From Aegilops tauschii subsp. strangulata (Eukaryota > Streptophyta > Magnoliopsida > Poales > Poaceae): a DNA stretch of 64,000 nt. Made by a program: the position numbers and the translations under genes. The stretch covers positions 377,123,792 through 377,187,791 of the forward strand of contig NC_053035.3 of NCBI RefSeq assembly GCF_002575655.3. The letters are read 5' to 3'. A model generated the notes under the pieces. It ran no database searches and was not told the DNA's origin. It was given only the letters and a program-made list of their open reading frames with translations. Of this stretch, positions 1 to 11,483 are shown one piece after another. Numbering within the stretch: the stretch's first letter is position 1; the number at the start of each line of letters is the position of its first letter.

Positions 1-149
1 AGTGGGAACCCCGTGTGTTGTTCCGATATTTCAGTGTAGGATGGTTTTTTTGAACAAACACTTTGCGCGGTTAGACAAGTAACGGCACAAGTTACACGTA
101 TTTTGCAAGTTTACGAACAAAAATGACAGCGGCATAGAATATCACATCC

Positions 150-1035
150 ACCCCGCAGCTTAGATGCTATGGTGATACGAGTTTTTACACCGTTGGAACT
201 GAGATCCAATGGCTTGGGAGTAGTCTTTGTAATTATGCACAATTTCCAAACTCTCCAAAGGTTTTTTTGCAAATAAAACATTCAGGCCTTGTGTGTGCCG
301 CTGCATCCTGGATCTAACGGCTGCCCGTTGCTCATATTAGGTGCTCCCCGTAGCTTAATTACCCGCTACGGTGATATGAGCATCTAGGTCGTATGATCAG
401 TGATTAGATGGCACATGCGTAGTACTTGTACTTTCTGCGCAATTCCCAAACTCTCTCAGCCATATATTGCAAAAACATTCAAACCTCCTACTGTGGGCCG
501 TTAGATCTCCGTGAACTCGTATCACCATAGAATCTACGGCGCGAGAGCACCTCATATTCTCCCGTGCGAGAAAATATAAGGTGCTCTCGCAGCTTGGATG
601 CTATGGTGATACGAGCTTAGAGGTTGTTTGATCTGAGATCCAATGGCATCTAAGCAGTCTTTGTGCTTGTAAGCAGTGGCCGAACTCTTTGGGGGCTTTT
701 CTGCAAAAAACCATTCGAACCACCGAGGAGGTGTTGGGTCACAAATCCAACGGCGCCGAAGAGCTTGTATCACCAAAGCATCTAAGGTGTGGTAGCACAT
801 GATATTCTTACATACAGGAGAATATGATGTCCTCCTTCATCTTAGATGCTACGGTGATATGAGCTTCGAGGTCGTTGGATATGGGATCCAAGGGCATCTG
901 AGTAGTTTTTGTACAAATTGTGTGCAATTCTCAAACTCATCAAGGTTTCTTGTAAAAATATCAAGACATCATGTGAGCTGCTATATCTCAGATCTACAAG
1001 CTCCAAGCAACTCGTATCGACATATCTAAGGTATG
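150..1035. repeat. Tandem array of four foldback units
   Basis: Four diverged units start near 155, 349, 588 and 836. Each opens with a version of TTAGATGCTATGGTGATACG, contains a middle part resembling 'gatccaatggcatctgagtag', and two or three of them close with the reverse complement (CTCGTATCACCATAG-type sequence near 513-530, 746-775 and 1010-1030). Each unit is therefore a small foldback of about 200 bp, arrayed head to tail with a period of roughly 195-250 bp. Short ORFs across the array are not conserved between units, so it is not coding. It could be a MITE array or part of a larger transposon terminus; no target duplication was found. Confidence 0.6.
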
Positions 1036-1302
1036 GGGGCACATGATATTCTCCCGGGGAGGAGGGGTGGGGGGTGCACAACCAATCAGTGGTTGGGAGG
1101 GTGGGGACAAATATAATCTAAACAACCCTAAACAGAGCTTCACAATTTTATCTAAGGTCGAGGGGGTGACCCCCGACAATCATAGCTCCGCCTAATTAAA
1201 CATAACATTTGCATGTACTGTAGTACTAGACTTAATATTCATGTTTCAGTTTCATGTCCGTTTTAAATATTGAATTGAGGACCATGCATGTCTTACATTT
1301 TA

Positions 1303-1461
1303 CTCCCTTCGTTCCTAAATATTAGTATTTTTAGAGATTTCAAGTGGACTGGCACATACGGATGTATATAGACATATTTTAGAGTGTAGATTCACTCATT
1401 TTCTTCGTATGTAGTCGCTTGTTGAAATCTCTAAAAGACTAATATTTAGGAACAGAAGGAG
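1303..1461. mobile_element. Stowaway-type MITE
   Basis: The element begins CTCCCTTCGTTCCTAAATAT and ends with the near-perfect reverse complement, flanked by TA on both sides (1301-1302 and 1462-1463). Length is about 159 bp with no coding capacity. These are the hallmarks of Stowaway (Tc1/mariner-derived) MITEs of grasses. Confidence 0.9.
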
Positions 1462-1527
1462 TATTTTTGAATTCGTGTCATACATGCATGGTTTGGAAAA
1501 ATAGATGCACTATACTTATTGGATTGT

Positions 1528-1571
1528 TGTTGTGTTCGTGTGTGGGTGTCTGTGTGTGTGTGTGTGTGTGG
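1528..1571. repeat. TG microsatellite
   Basis: A run rich in TG dinucleotides ends in about ten uninterrupted TG units just before 1571. It lies inside copy A of the segmental duplication and is absent from the aligned part of copy B. Confidence 0.85.
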
Positions 1572-2035
1572 TCATATGCTTGATACATACAAAGTTTTCT
1601 CACCTCCATATTGTTCATCTTTTAAATTTGAATTTGCATTGAAAAACTTACCAGGGATACCATGAAATGTGAAATCCACGTTGAGATCACTATATCACAA
1701 ACTCACTCTAATTCAACAACTCGTCATAAATCAAATACCACGTTGAGATTAGTATTTGCAAGGAAAATACGGGCATTGTAATACACATAGATTCGTTCGG
1801 CAATTTAAAAGGTTCCTTTCGTATTCTGGAATGGTAGGACCCAACGGCGTACCAGCAAGACCTTGGCTCGTGTTGATCCTAAAAAAATAAAAATAAAAAC
1901 CGGGCTCGTGTCCTTCTGGTGGCATGCGTGGTACGCACATTAGGCAACCCCAACCAGTTGAGCCTCCGCGTTTCGAGTCGAAATATCTGGCGGGCAGAAT
2001 TCCAGCCCTAGGAAATCCCCCTCATGTCCCCGGTC

Positions 2036-2530
2036 CATAATGACTACCGATGAACAACGGAGGGATGCTTTAGTAACTAGACAACGTTACCTACCGTGCC
2101 GAGCACGGTTCAATTCCCTCGGTCGCCGCTCGCCAAGGTCACCCGTCAACTGCATTGCCTAGTACTACTACTACTACTACACCAGGATGAGCACAGAATT
2201 GAGCCCGTTTGTTCGTGCCTAGTACTTGAGTTAATATATCAGGCAATGCACTGGTACGGAGGGATTATCCTTTTGCTCTGCATATATAACTTGTCTGAAG
2301 TCTAACTAAGCAAAATGTTTGACCAAATCCTTTCTTAAGAAATACAACAGGACAGATGTATGGCTTGAAAATTTATTGCATGATGCAGGTTATGATATTG
2401 TTTCGAATCCTGGATCTTAAATTTCAGAAAATCCAAAAGTGACCATAAATTCTTGAAACTGAGCATGGACACGTGATATGGCACAAATATTACTTCGTAA
2501 TTTTTTTCTTCAATTTGAGACAAGCTGCTT
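2036..2530. other. No gene seen
   Basis: Unique-looking AT-rich DNA. A short run of ACT triplets lies at 2163-2181. There is no convincing ORF, repeat boundary or RNA gene. Confidence 0.5.
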
Positions 2531-2932
2531 ATGACAAGTTGCACAAATGAAGAGCCAAGGTATTTTGGAACAAAGACCTGTCACGTTAAGGCGAACACTT
2601 TCACTATTGAAACCGTGGGCGTTTACGTGCCTCCACGAGTCCCGCTTCTCATCGGCAGGTGCGGTCCGAGCAAGCGTGTGAGTCGACGGGAGGCGTGTGA
2701 GCAGACCGTTGCGCTGGCTGACAGGGAGGCGTGCGAGCAGACCGCTGTGCAGGCTCACCGGGAGGCGAGCCCTTTGACCAGGCTCCGCCGCCCACCTTCG
2801 TCCCAACTGCTTCCACTTTTAATGTCGCCGGCGCCGCAATTTAAAATCAACCCCGCACTACCCGGTATCGCTACAATCCTCTCTCTTCCTCTCCGATTCT
2901 CCTGTCGTCTACCTCCAACCAGCCTGACCTAA

Positions 2933-3463
2933 ATGTACGCCATGCCACATCACGATGGTCTGCCCTTAGGCTTCCAGTTTCCCGAGGAAGACACCCAGCC
3001 GGAGTCTCAAGAACACAAGGCGCTTTGGGACGAGCTTGAACTGGCCTTGCGGGAAGACGCCGCGCCTGTCCCCGCTCCCGTTCCGGCTCCCATCGCCCCG
3101 ACTGCGCCAGCGCCCATCCCCGTGGCATTGATGGGCTGGGAGCCGCACATTGTCGCCGAGCTTGATGCCACGGGGTTCCACGAGGTCCCCGCCGACTTTC
3201 ACGCGCCCGTGCACCTGCCAGCGCATGCGCCTGCGCGTGCACTGACGCGCACGCCCGTGCCGGTGCACGTGCACCTGCCAGCGCATGCGCCTGCGCGTGC
3301 ACTGACGTGCGCGCCCGTGCTGGTGCCCGTGCACATGAATGTCTCCGCCGCGCCATTGACAGTGCCTGTCCCCGCACGGGTGCCAGTGCCCCCTCAGCGG
3401 CATGGATGGCCGCCGTCGACCGCTTCCTTGCACCAACGCCAGTCGCCTCCTCCCGCCAGTTGA
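2933..3463 (+). CDS. Hypothetical Pro/Ala-rich protein
   Basis: A 176-codon ATG ORF in strongly GC-rich DNA, preceded by a pyrimidine-rich stretch (2876-2930) typical of a grass 5' leader. The first 40 or so residues are acidic and non-repetitive (they include FQFPEEDTQPESQEHKALWD). The rest is dominated by Pro, Ala, Val and His because a 60-bp unit is tandemly repeated (3201-3320), giving 20-residue repeats containing HVHLPAHAPARAL. Open frames continue in another phase to about 3642, so an intron or frameshift near 3440 is possible. No family was recognised. It may be a real species-specific gene, a decayed gene, or a chance ORF in GC-rich DNA; codon-periodic GC also opens long minus-strand shadows here. 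Confidence 0.35.
   Translation: MYAMPHHDGLPLGFQFPEEDTQPESQEHKALWDELELALREDAAPVPAPVPAPIAPTAPAPIPVALMGWEPHIVAELDATGFHEVPADFHAPVHLPAHAPARALTRTPVPVHVHLPAHAPARALTCAPVLVPVHMNVSAAPLTVPVPARVPVPPQRHGWPPSTASLHQRQSPPPAS
3201..3335 (+). repeat. 60-bp tandem repeat inside ORF
   Basis: Two nearly identical 60-bp units (3201-3260, 3261-3320) and the start of a third. Since 60 is a multiple of three, the repeat preserves the reading frame of the 2933-3463 ORF. Confidence 0.85.
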
Positions 3464-3649
3464 CTTGCTCCGAAGTCCAGAACATTTTGGTCTTCCTTGA
3501 AGCTAGGCCAATGTCCAGGAGTATGCCAACAACGGCGCAAGGCGCCGCCGTCACCGTCGGTCAGTGGCCCGACGACACACAAAGAACGGCAGAGGAGCCG
3601 CTTCCCACTGCAAGACACCCCCGCCGCCGCCACGTAATCTAAATTTGCC

Positions 3650-4640
3650 ATGAAAAACGTTCTGATTGCCATGCTTAAAATCTGAACGTTTATCATTTCT
3701 TTTTATTTTAGATCGATCGTCGTATAATTTAAAGTCGGAGTCAGACTAAACGAAATCTATGGTTTGATCGATTGAATGTTCTGCTAGATCCGTATCAAAT
3801 TAAATATAAAACGCCATCAAGCCACATGTATTCCTTGTCATCCAATGACCTAGACTGCTTCAATGTCGAGCGCTCAACACGTTTAGCGTGCAGTTAATTT
3901 CATGCCAAATATAGTGCTAATCACATAATAACACGCAAATAATATCCTACTTAATATCCGCATGCACTTAATATACTTCCAAATTAACGTGCATTGCACG
4001 TACACACTGACTAGTGCTGCTAGCACATGAAACTGGTGCCGTAACTTGTGAACGTGTCCAGATATGGTCAACGGCAACATCGCCCGCGAGTTCTTCGTGT
4101 TTGCCCATGCGTCTAACTGCAGAACGGGAGGAGAGAGAGAGAGCACACATGGGACCCACCAGTAAGTGAAGGCGAATAGTACTAAAAATAATATTACATG
4201 TTATCAATTAAATAGGCTGTGGTAATATAAAAACATTATGTGAACAAAGGGAGGTACAACAAACATTGCTGTTCTACGTATATTGCCTATTGACGTGCGG
4301 CTTGAAGGCTCTGGTCGCATGTTCGATCCTCGTCCTTTATTTTTTAATTTGTATATGGGTCCAAATTTGTTTCATGACATGTGGGCCCCTCGGTGTGTAG
4401 TTTGTAGCACTTTAATTTGTGGGTCGAAATTTGTTCCATTCCAAGTGGACTATCGGTGTGTAGTTTTGTAGCTTATTTATAATAATTAAGGAGAACAACA
4501 GAGTTTTTTTTTGCAATAATACCATGGTGCGACGTTGAAGGCGAGAAAGGACGTGCGAGAGAGCGATGACCGAGCCAGAGGGAAATCAACTAGGGGAGTT
4601 GCGGGGGTTGCAAAGGTGTTTCGAGTAGTTGTGGGCCGAA
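3650..4640. other. Intergenic AT-rich DNA, no gene
   Basis: AT-rich sequence with no supportable ORF. A short GA run lies at 4129-4142 and the phrase 'cggtgtgtagttt' is duplicated (about 4391 and 4453). A GTTCGATCC motif near 4320 resembles a tRNA B box but has no matching A box or cloverleaf. Confidence 0.5.
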
Positions 4641-4643
4641 TGC

Positions 4644-5745
4644 TACGAAAATATAATCTAAACCGACCGGAATAAATGCCTACACAAATTAATCCAAGGT
4701 TGGAGTGCCCCTCGCAATGTAAATAGCTTCGGCTTTGCGAGGGATGGAGAGGTAGCTTCAATGTGTGGAAGATACGGCGTGAGAAAGCGAGGTCAATCGA
4801 GAGACATATAGATAGAGAGACAAAGTGAGTGTGGTCCGACATTCATTGAACAAATATATATGCTCTGGAGAGATATTGTACGATTGAGCTTTTGGCAAGG
4901 GTGAGGGCTGTAAGATAGAGCTTGAGAGATGATCCAGTCATAGGCGTGTAGATATATTTTGTGCGTGGGAGGAAGCAAGGTCAATCGATCACATAGGGTC
5001 GTCGTGCGATCGAAAGAGTGAGATGGGTTGGAGAGAGTGACCTAGATAGACAATGTGCATGAGAGAGTATACAATGTGAATAACTCGAATTGGGATCAAA
5101 CATGGTGATATATCGTTTTTGACCGAGAAAGAGCGAGGTCAATTGAGACATAAAAAGAGAGAGAGAGAGAGGGAGAGAGAAAGAGAGAGAGAGAGAGAGA
5201 GCGCGTGGCCCGCCATGAGGTCGAAAGAGTGGGGGCGCCTTCGATGTACTAACCTAGATAGACAATCTACGTGAGAGAATATAGAGTGTGTCGATCGAGG
5301 CCCGAACAGGGAGATATATCATTTGTGTGTGAAAGAAAACAAGGTTAAACGAGACTCAGATAAAGAGAGCGAGATTGAGCGAGTGTGGCCCGCCGTGCGG
5401 AAGAAAGAGTGAGACAGTCTCGAGGGAGTGACCTAGATAGACAACGTGCGTGCGTGCGCACGAGAGGTTGGGGGGCTAGATAGGAAATGCATGTATTTAG
5501 CACGAGAGGGTGAGAGGGAGAGGGAGAGAGAGAGAGCTCGGCATGGGGTGCAATGGCGGGTGTGTGAGGTAAATACATTTCGTAACAGAGTGGAAAAAGG
5601 GGGTTGTGTAGTTGAGAGAGTTAGAGATCGAAACATGGAGAGAAAGAATGGATGTGTGTTGGAAACCGATAGCTTCCTAAGGTGGTTAGGAGAGGAAGAT
5701 TGACCGATACAGGAAGTATGTAGAGTGTGTGCGGGGGGGGGGGGG
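4644..5745 (+). repeat. GA-rich diverged tandem repeat; left part of duplication copy B
   Basis: 4644-4750 matches copy A of the segmental duplication (AAATATAATCTAAAC, then 'atccaaggt', then 'atagct'). From about 4780 to 5480 a unit of roughly 170-230 bp recurs with the phrases 'gcgaggtcaat', 'cgaaagagtgag', 'gtgacctagatagacaa' and 'gagatatat' (about 4785, 4975, 5120, 5330), with embedded GA microsatellites at 5155-5202 and 5508-5535. A run of 14 G lies at 5732-5745. The GA-rich block has no equivalent in copy A. The long ORFs here are simple-sequence artefacts. Confidence 0.6.
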
Positions 5746-7131
5746 TGATACGTCTCCGTCGTATCTACTTTTCCAAACACTTTTGCCCTTGTTTTGGACT
5801 CTAACTTGCATGATTTGAAGGGAACTAACCAGGACTGACGCTGTTTTCAGCAGAATTGCCATGGTGTTATCTTTGTGCAGAAACAAAAGTTCTCGGAATG
5901 ACCTGAAACTTCACGGAGATTATTTTTGGAAATAATTAAAAATACTGGCAAAAGAATCAAGGCCAGGGGGCCCACACCCTGTCCACGAGGGTGGGAGGCG
6001 CGCCCCCTGCCTTGTGGGCCCCCTAGAGCTCCACCGACCTCAACTCCAACTCCATATATTCGTGTTCGGGGAGAAAAAAATCAAAGAGAAAGATTCATCG
6101 CGTTTTACGATACGGAGCCGCCGCCAAGCCCTAAACTCTCTCGGGAGGGCTGATCTAGAGTCCGTTTGGGGCTCCGAAGAGGGGAATCCGTCACCATCGT
6201 CATCATCAACCATCCTCTATCACCAATTTCATGATGCTCACCGCCGTGCGTGAGTAATTCCATCGTAGGCTTGCTGGACGGTGATGGGTTGGATGAGATT
6301 TATCATGTAATCGAGTTAGTTTTGTTAGGGTTTGATCCCTAGTATCCACTATGTTCTGAGATTGATGTTGCTATGACTTTGCTATGCTTAATGCTTATCA
6401 CTAGGGCCCGAGTGCCATGATTTCAGATTTGAACCTATTATGTTTTCATGAATATATGTGAGTTCTTGATCCTATCTTGCAAGTCTATAGTCACCTACTA
6501 TGTGTTATGATCCGGCAACCCCGAAGTGACAATAATCGGGACCACTCCCGGTGATGACCGTAGTTTGAGGAGTTCATGTATTCACTATGTGTTAATGCTT
6601 TGGTCCGGTACTCTATTAAAAGGAGGCCTTAATATCCCTTAGTTTTCGCTAGGACCCCGCTACCACGGGAGGGTAGGACAAAAGATGTCATGCAAGTTCT
6701 TTTCCATAAGCACGTATGACTATATTCGGAATACATGCCTACATTACATTGATGAATTGGAGCTAGTTCTGTGTCACCCTATGTTATGACTGTTACATGA
6801 TGAACCGCATCCGGCATAATTCTCCATCACCGATCCAATGCCTACGAGCTTTTCACATAGTGTTCTTCGCTTATTTACTTTTCCGTTGCTACTATTACAA
6901 TTACTACAGAACCCAAAAATATTACTTTTGCTACCATTACCGTTACTTCCATACTACTTGCTACTAAATACTTTGCTGCAGATATTAAGTTATCCAGGTG
7001 TGGTTGAATTGACAACTCAACTGCTAATACTTGAGAATATTCTTTGGCTCCCCTTGTGTCGAATCAATAAATCTGGGTTGAATACTCTACCCTCGAAAAC
7101 TGTTGCGATCCCCTATACTTGTGGGTTATCA
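5746..7131 (+). repeat. 5' LTR of Sabrina-like element
   Basis: 1386 bp, TG...CA ends, aligned over its whole length with the 3' LTR at 13524-14934. Differences are scattered substitutions and one short extra stretch in the 3' copy near 13779-13800, consistent with a moderately old insertion. Confidence 0.93.
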
Positions 7132-7142
7132 AGACTATTTTC

Positions 7143-7160
7143 TGGCGCCGTTGCCGGGGA
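7143..7160 (+). promoter_or_regulatory. Primer binding site (tRNA-Asp type)
   Basis: TGGCGCCGTTGCCGGGGA lies 11 bp after the 5' LTR and is complementary to the 3' end of plant tRNA-Asp, the primer known for Athila-lineage elements. This supports plus-strand orientation. Confidence 0.85.
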
Positions 7161-7209
7161 GCATAGCTCTATTCTTTGAGTCACTTGGGATTTATATCTG
7201 CTGGTCACT

Positions 7210-9625
7210 ATGAAGAACTTGAAAGATGAGGAAACTAAAATTTATTCCTCAACTACGAGGGGAGGTAAGGAACTGCCATCTAGCTCTGCACTTGATTCAC
7301 CTTCTGTTTTGAGTAAGCTTGCGAAACCTAAACCTGCTTCTGCTATTAATTCTGATATGTCGCATGTTATTGATGATGCCACTTCTGCTATGCATGATAC
7401 TTATGATGAAACTACTTCCATGCTTGATACTACTGTGCCACTTGGTGAATTTCTTGATGAACAACTTGCTAGGGCTAGAGAGAATGAAATTATTGAAACT
7501 GATAATATTGATGAAAGTGATGATGAAGATTCTCCCCCTAGATATGAATTTCCTGTTGTGCCTGAGGGCTACGTTATGGATGAAGAAACCGCTAGAGACT
7601 TTGTTGCTTGCAATGATAGAAGTGATCTTAAGAAATTATTAGCTAAACTGAAACAAAAAACTCTGAATGCTAGAATGAAATATGATCCTGCTTATGCTAC
7701 TTCACCTATCTTTGTTACTGATAAGGATTATGAATTCTCTGTCGACCTTGATATAATTACTTTGGTTGAATCTGATCCTTTCTATGGCTATGAATCTGAA
7801 ACTGTTGTGGCACATCTTACTAAATTAAATGATATAGCCACCTTGTTCACTAATGATGAGAAAACTCGCTATTACTATATCCTTAAAATATTTCCGTTAT
7901 CATAAAAGGGTGATGCTAAGATATGGTTTAATTCTCTTGATCCTGGGTGTGTGCGTAGTCCCCAGCATATGATTTATTACTTCTCTGCTAAATAGTTCCC
8001 TGCTCATAAGAAACAAGCTGCTTTAAGGGAAATATATAATTTTGTGCAAATTGAAGAAGAGAGTCTCCCACAAGCTTGGGGGATGCTTCTCCAATTACTT
8101 AATGCTTTACCTGATCATCCTCTCAAGAAAAATGAAATACTTGATATCTTTTATAATGGACTAACCGATGCTTCCAGAGACCACCTGGATAGTTGTGCTG
8201 GTTGTGTTTCAGGGAAAGAACTATTGATCAAGCTGAAATTCTATTGAATAATATGCTGACCAATGAAAATAATTGGACACTTCCTGAACCAACTCCTAAG
8301 CCAACTCCGAAGAAAAGGGGTGTTCTATTTCTCAGTCCTGAAGATATGCAAGAGGCAAAGAAATCTATGAAAGAAAAAGGTATAAAAGCTGAAGATGTTA
8401 AGAATTTACTTCCTGTTGAAAAAACACATGGTCTGGATAACCCGACACAGGTAGTAAAGGTAAATTCTCTCTATAGATATGATAAAGCTGAAATCCCTCC
8501 TACTAAGTTTGCTAGCCAATGCTTAGATGAGTTTGATAACTTTATGGTTAAGCAAGAAGATTTTAATGCTTATTTTGGTAGAGAATTAAAACGCAATGCT
8601 TATATGATTGAACACTTGAGTGATTATATGTCTAGAGTTAAAGGTGAACTTAAACTCATTAGTAAACATGCTTCTATGGTTACCACTCAAGTAGAACAAG
8701 TACTTAAAGCTGAGAATGATTTGCTCAATGAATTGAATAGTAAGAATAATGACTTTGCTGTTAGAGTTGCAACTAGAGGGGTTAAAGTGACTCAGGAGCC
8801 TTTGTATCCTGAGGGCCACCCTAAGAGAATTGAGCAGGATTCTCAAAGAAATAATTTGGATGCACCTAGTCCTTCTAAGAAGAAGAAAAAGAAAAATGAT
8901 AGGACTTTGCATGCTTCTAGTGAACCTGTTGTAGACACACCTGAGAATCCAAATGATATTTCTATTTCTGATGCTGAAACCCAATCTGGTGATGACATGA
9001 ACCTAGTGATAATGTTAATGATAATGTTCATGTCGATGCTCAACCTAGCAATGATAATGATGTAGAAATTGAACCTGCTGTTGATCTTGATAACCCACAA
9101 TCAAAGAATCAACGTTATGATAAGAGAGACTTTGTTGCTAGGAAGCATGGTAAAGAAAGGGAGCCATGGGTTCAGAAACCCATGCCTTTTCCTCCCAAAC
9201 CATCCAAGAAAAAGGATGACGAGAATTTTGAGCGCTTTGCTGAAATGATTAGACCTATCTTTTTGCATATGCGATTAACTGATATGCTCAAAATGAATCC
9301 TTATGCTAAGTATATGAAGGATATTATTACAAATAAAAGAAAGATACCGGAAGCTGAAATTTCCACCATGCTTGCTAATTATACTTTTAAGGGTGGAATA
9401 CCAAAGAAGTTAGGAGATCCAGGAGTACCCACTATACCATGCTCCATTAAAAGAAACTATGTTAAAACTGCTTTATGTGATCTTGGAGCCGGTGTTAGTA
9501 TAAATTCTATTGGAAAAATTCCATCGATTATTTTTGGAGGTTTTGAATTTCCTCTTCCTACTGTCAAGAAGAAATATGATATTCTTATTATTGGGGACGT
9601 GCATATCCCCGTTGATGTAACATAG
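7210..9625 (+). pseudogene. Decayed gag-protease of Sabrina-like element
   Basis: ATG at 7210 opens an acidic Athila-type Gag (MKNLKDEETKIYSSTTRGGK start). The frame is broken by TAA at 7903-7905, TAG at 7993-7995, a 1-nt loss near 8207-8215 and another frame change near 9000-9015. Between the breaks the Gag is well conserved (for example HLDSCAGCV at about 8182, and long coiled-coil-like charged sequence 8500-8900 ending in a lysine run). From 9182 the frame enters an aspartic-protease-like region with DPGVPTIPC and ALCDLGAGVSINS, where DLGA is the catalytic-type motif. It stops at 9625 where pol would continue. Gag would package element RNA and the protease would process it; this copy cannot make either intact. 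Confidence 0.85.
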
Positions 9626-10386
9626 TGCTATTCGAAAATTCTCCGGTTTCATGCAATTCGGAATGAGTTTGTTAACAAGACCTGATCAACCTTGTTAGTG
9701 GATTCCTTTTGATGAGCATGAGATGGATGAAGTTAGAAAGCACAACCTTCTGTACCCTCCTTTTACTTTCTGTTTTTAGTTGAAATAAAGTAAAAATAAT
9801 ATTTTCTGTCTGTTTTCTGGTTTATCCGTGCAATAAAAAAATACCCCGAAAATAAAAGTTCTCCAAATGCCCCGAAATTGAAATATGATTTTTTCTGGAA
9901 TATTTTAGAATATCTGGCACTGAGAACACAGCAGGGGAGCAAGCACCTGGCCACGAGGGTCTAGGGCGCGCCCCCCTGCCTCGTGGGCCCACGGTGGCTC
10001 CCCTCCACTTATTCCTGCACCCACACACTCCTTCTTCCTCCCAAAAAAATCACCAACCAGCTCAAGCACGAGTTCTAGCTCATTTTGCTGCGATTTTCGA
10101 TCTCCTTGCTCAAAGCACCTCTCACAAAACTGCTTTGGGGGATTGTTCCTTGGTATGTGACTCCTCCAATGGTCCAATTAGTTTTTGTTCTAGTGCTTTA
10201 TTCATTGCAAATTTGTGCTGCCTACGTGACCATGTTCTTGAGCTTGCATGTCAAATTTATATGGTTCCAAGTAGTTCTAATGCATGATATAGTCTCTAGG
10301 CACTTGTGGGAGTAGTTGCTATTAGTTTTGTTGAGTTTGGTTCACTTTTATTTGAAGTTACTAAAAATTTCAGAAAATTTTAGAAA
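9626..10386 (+). other. Pol-less spacer inside the Sabrina-like element
   Basis: A non-coding stretch sits where reverse transcriptase and integrase would be expected. It contains 'ccacgagggtctagggcgcgcc' at about 9952, which echoes LTR-like sequence (compare 5980), then a leader-like region before the second ORF. It shows that pol was lost from, or never present in, this subfamily. Confidence 0.6.
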
Positions 10387-11483
10387 ATGATGAAGAGATT
10401 TTTGAGGGGCTCTTCGAGTCGAAGCTCGAAGGATAAGCAAAGTGAAGAAGAAGAGAGGCCCAAATATAATCTGCCTTGCACCACGGAGGTTCTGCCGTGT
10501 GAATGGCCTTGTGATGATTTCTTGAGAGCAGCTGGGATTTATGATGATTTTTATGAGTTGGCTGAGAATGCAGGCCTCACTGACTTCCTCCGCGACCAAT
10601 GCGAAAAGTATCTCTTACTCACCAATATCTTTGTGCAAAATTTTCATTTCCATTCTAGGAGGTCACCACCTACGGTGGATTTTTATTTATATGATGAGTA
10701 TAAGGAGATGAACCTTCGTGAATTTTGTGAGGTTTGCAAGTTTCCCTTTCCGGGCATCATAGAGGAAGCACATCGTGACGATGTGGAGGGGTTTATTGAT
10801 ACAATTGCTGTAGGGGAAACGAGGAAGGTTTCCGATGCATGAATCACTAGCATACACTTTCCTATTCTACGTTACTTTGCTATATTTGCTAGTAGATGCT
10901 TAATTGGTCGCGGAAACTGTGGAAACCTGAGTGCCCCTGATATTGTTATTTTATGCTATGCCATGTTTCGTGATGACACATTTAGTATGGGCGCTATTGT
11001 TGCAAAGCGGTTAAACCTTAACCGTACTAAGGGCCCTATCTTGGGAGGCATCTTCGCCTCGCGCCTCACTGCATACTATAATATACCTATTAGGCATTAT
11101 GAGAAAGAAGAAAAATTGCTGCCTCCTGCTTTTCTAGACTATAAGAGTATGGTAGCACATGATTTTATTGTTAAGAATAGGGAAAGGGCGCTTAGTACAA
11201 ATTAATGTTTGGTAAAAATCACCCTGAGACTATTACTCTGCCTGCCCCTTCCTTGTTTGATTTGTCTGCAGGCAAGTACCTTGTTCCGCCGGAGACTATT
11301 CGCGCCTACCTAAACCCTACATCAGCTACAGAGCCATAGCCGGAACCACAATTTGATCCTCCACGACAGTCTGATTACCAGTGGGATCCGGAGGTGATTG
11401 CCAACCAGTGGCAATCCGAGGCTTCTTCTCAGTACGACCCCAACTATAACTTTGGATACCCGCCAGGCCAGCCGTGTCCATAG
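10387..11483 (+). pseudogene. ATHILA ORF1-like protein gene, decayed
   Basis: ATG at 10387 starts MMKRFLRGSSSRSSKDKQ. The frame runs to TGA at 10840-10842, continues in the same frame through 10843-11205 (ITSIHFPILRYFAIFASR, later DYKSMVAHDFIVKN), then shifts near 11204 and continues to TAG at 11481, with a further in-frame TAG at about 11337. Without the breaks the product would be about 365 residues, ending in a Pro/Gln/Tyr-rich tail. Such a gene downstream of gag-protease is typical of Athila-lineage elements (often annotated ATHILA ORF-1). Function is not established. A polypurine-like AGCTTGGGGGAG follows at about 11506. Confidence 0.7.

Larger units (their letters stand above)
1110..2035 (+). 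repeat. Segmental duplication, copy A
   Basis: This stretch aligns in order with a second copy that is split across 4644-4750, 14940-14949 and 22142-22810. Shared landmarks are an AAATATAATCTAAAC motif, 'gaggaccatgcat', 'gttttctcac', 'gaaatccacgtt', 'attgcaaggaaaa', and at the right end 'aaatatctggcgg' followed by 'attccagccct'. In copy B the right end runs into the 5' region of a gene-like unit at 22.9 kb, so copy A looks like a duplicated upstream region without its gene. A Stowaway MITE (1303-1461) is present in A only, so it inserted after the duplication. Confidence 0.7.

Noticed and set aside
2871..3554. 227-codon minus-strand ORF rich in Arg/Ala
   Set aside because: Shadow of the GC-rich plus-strand ORF and its 60-bp repeats; no leader or conserved motif on that strand.
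4310..4335. Possible tRNA or SINE internal promoter (GTTCGATCC)
   Set aside because: B-box-like sequence only; no A box at the right distance, no acceptor stem and no A-rich tail.
7319..7642. 107-codon Leu/Met-rich ORF inside gag
   Set aside because: Out-of-frame shadow of the Sabrina-like Gag.
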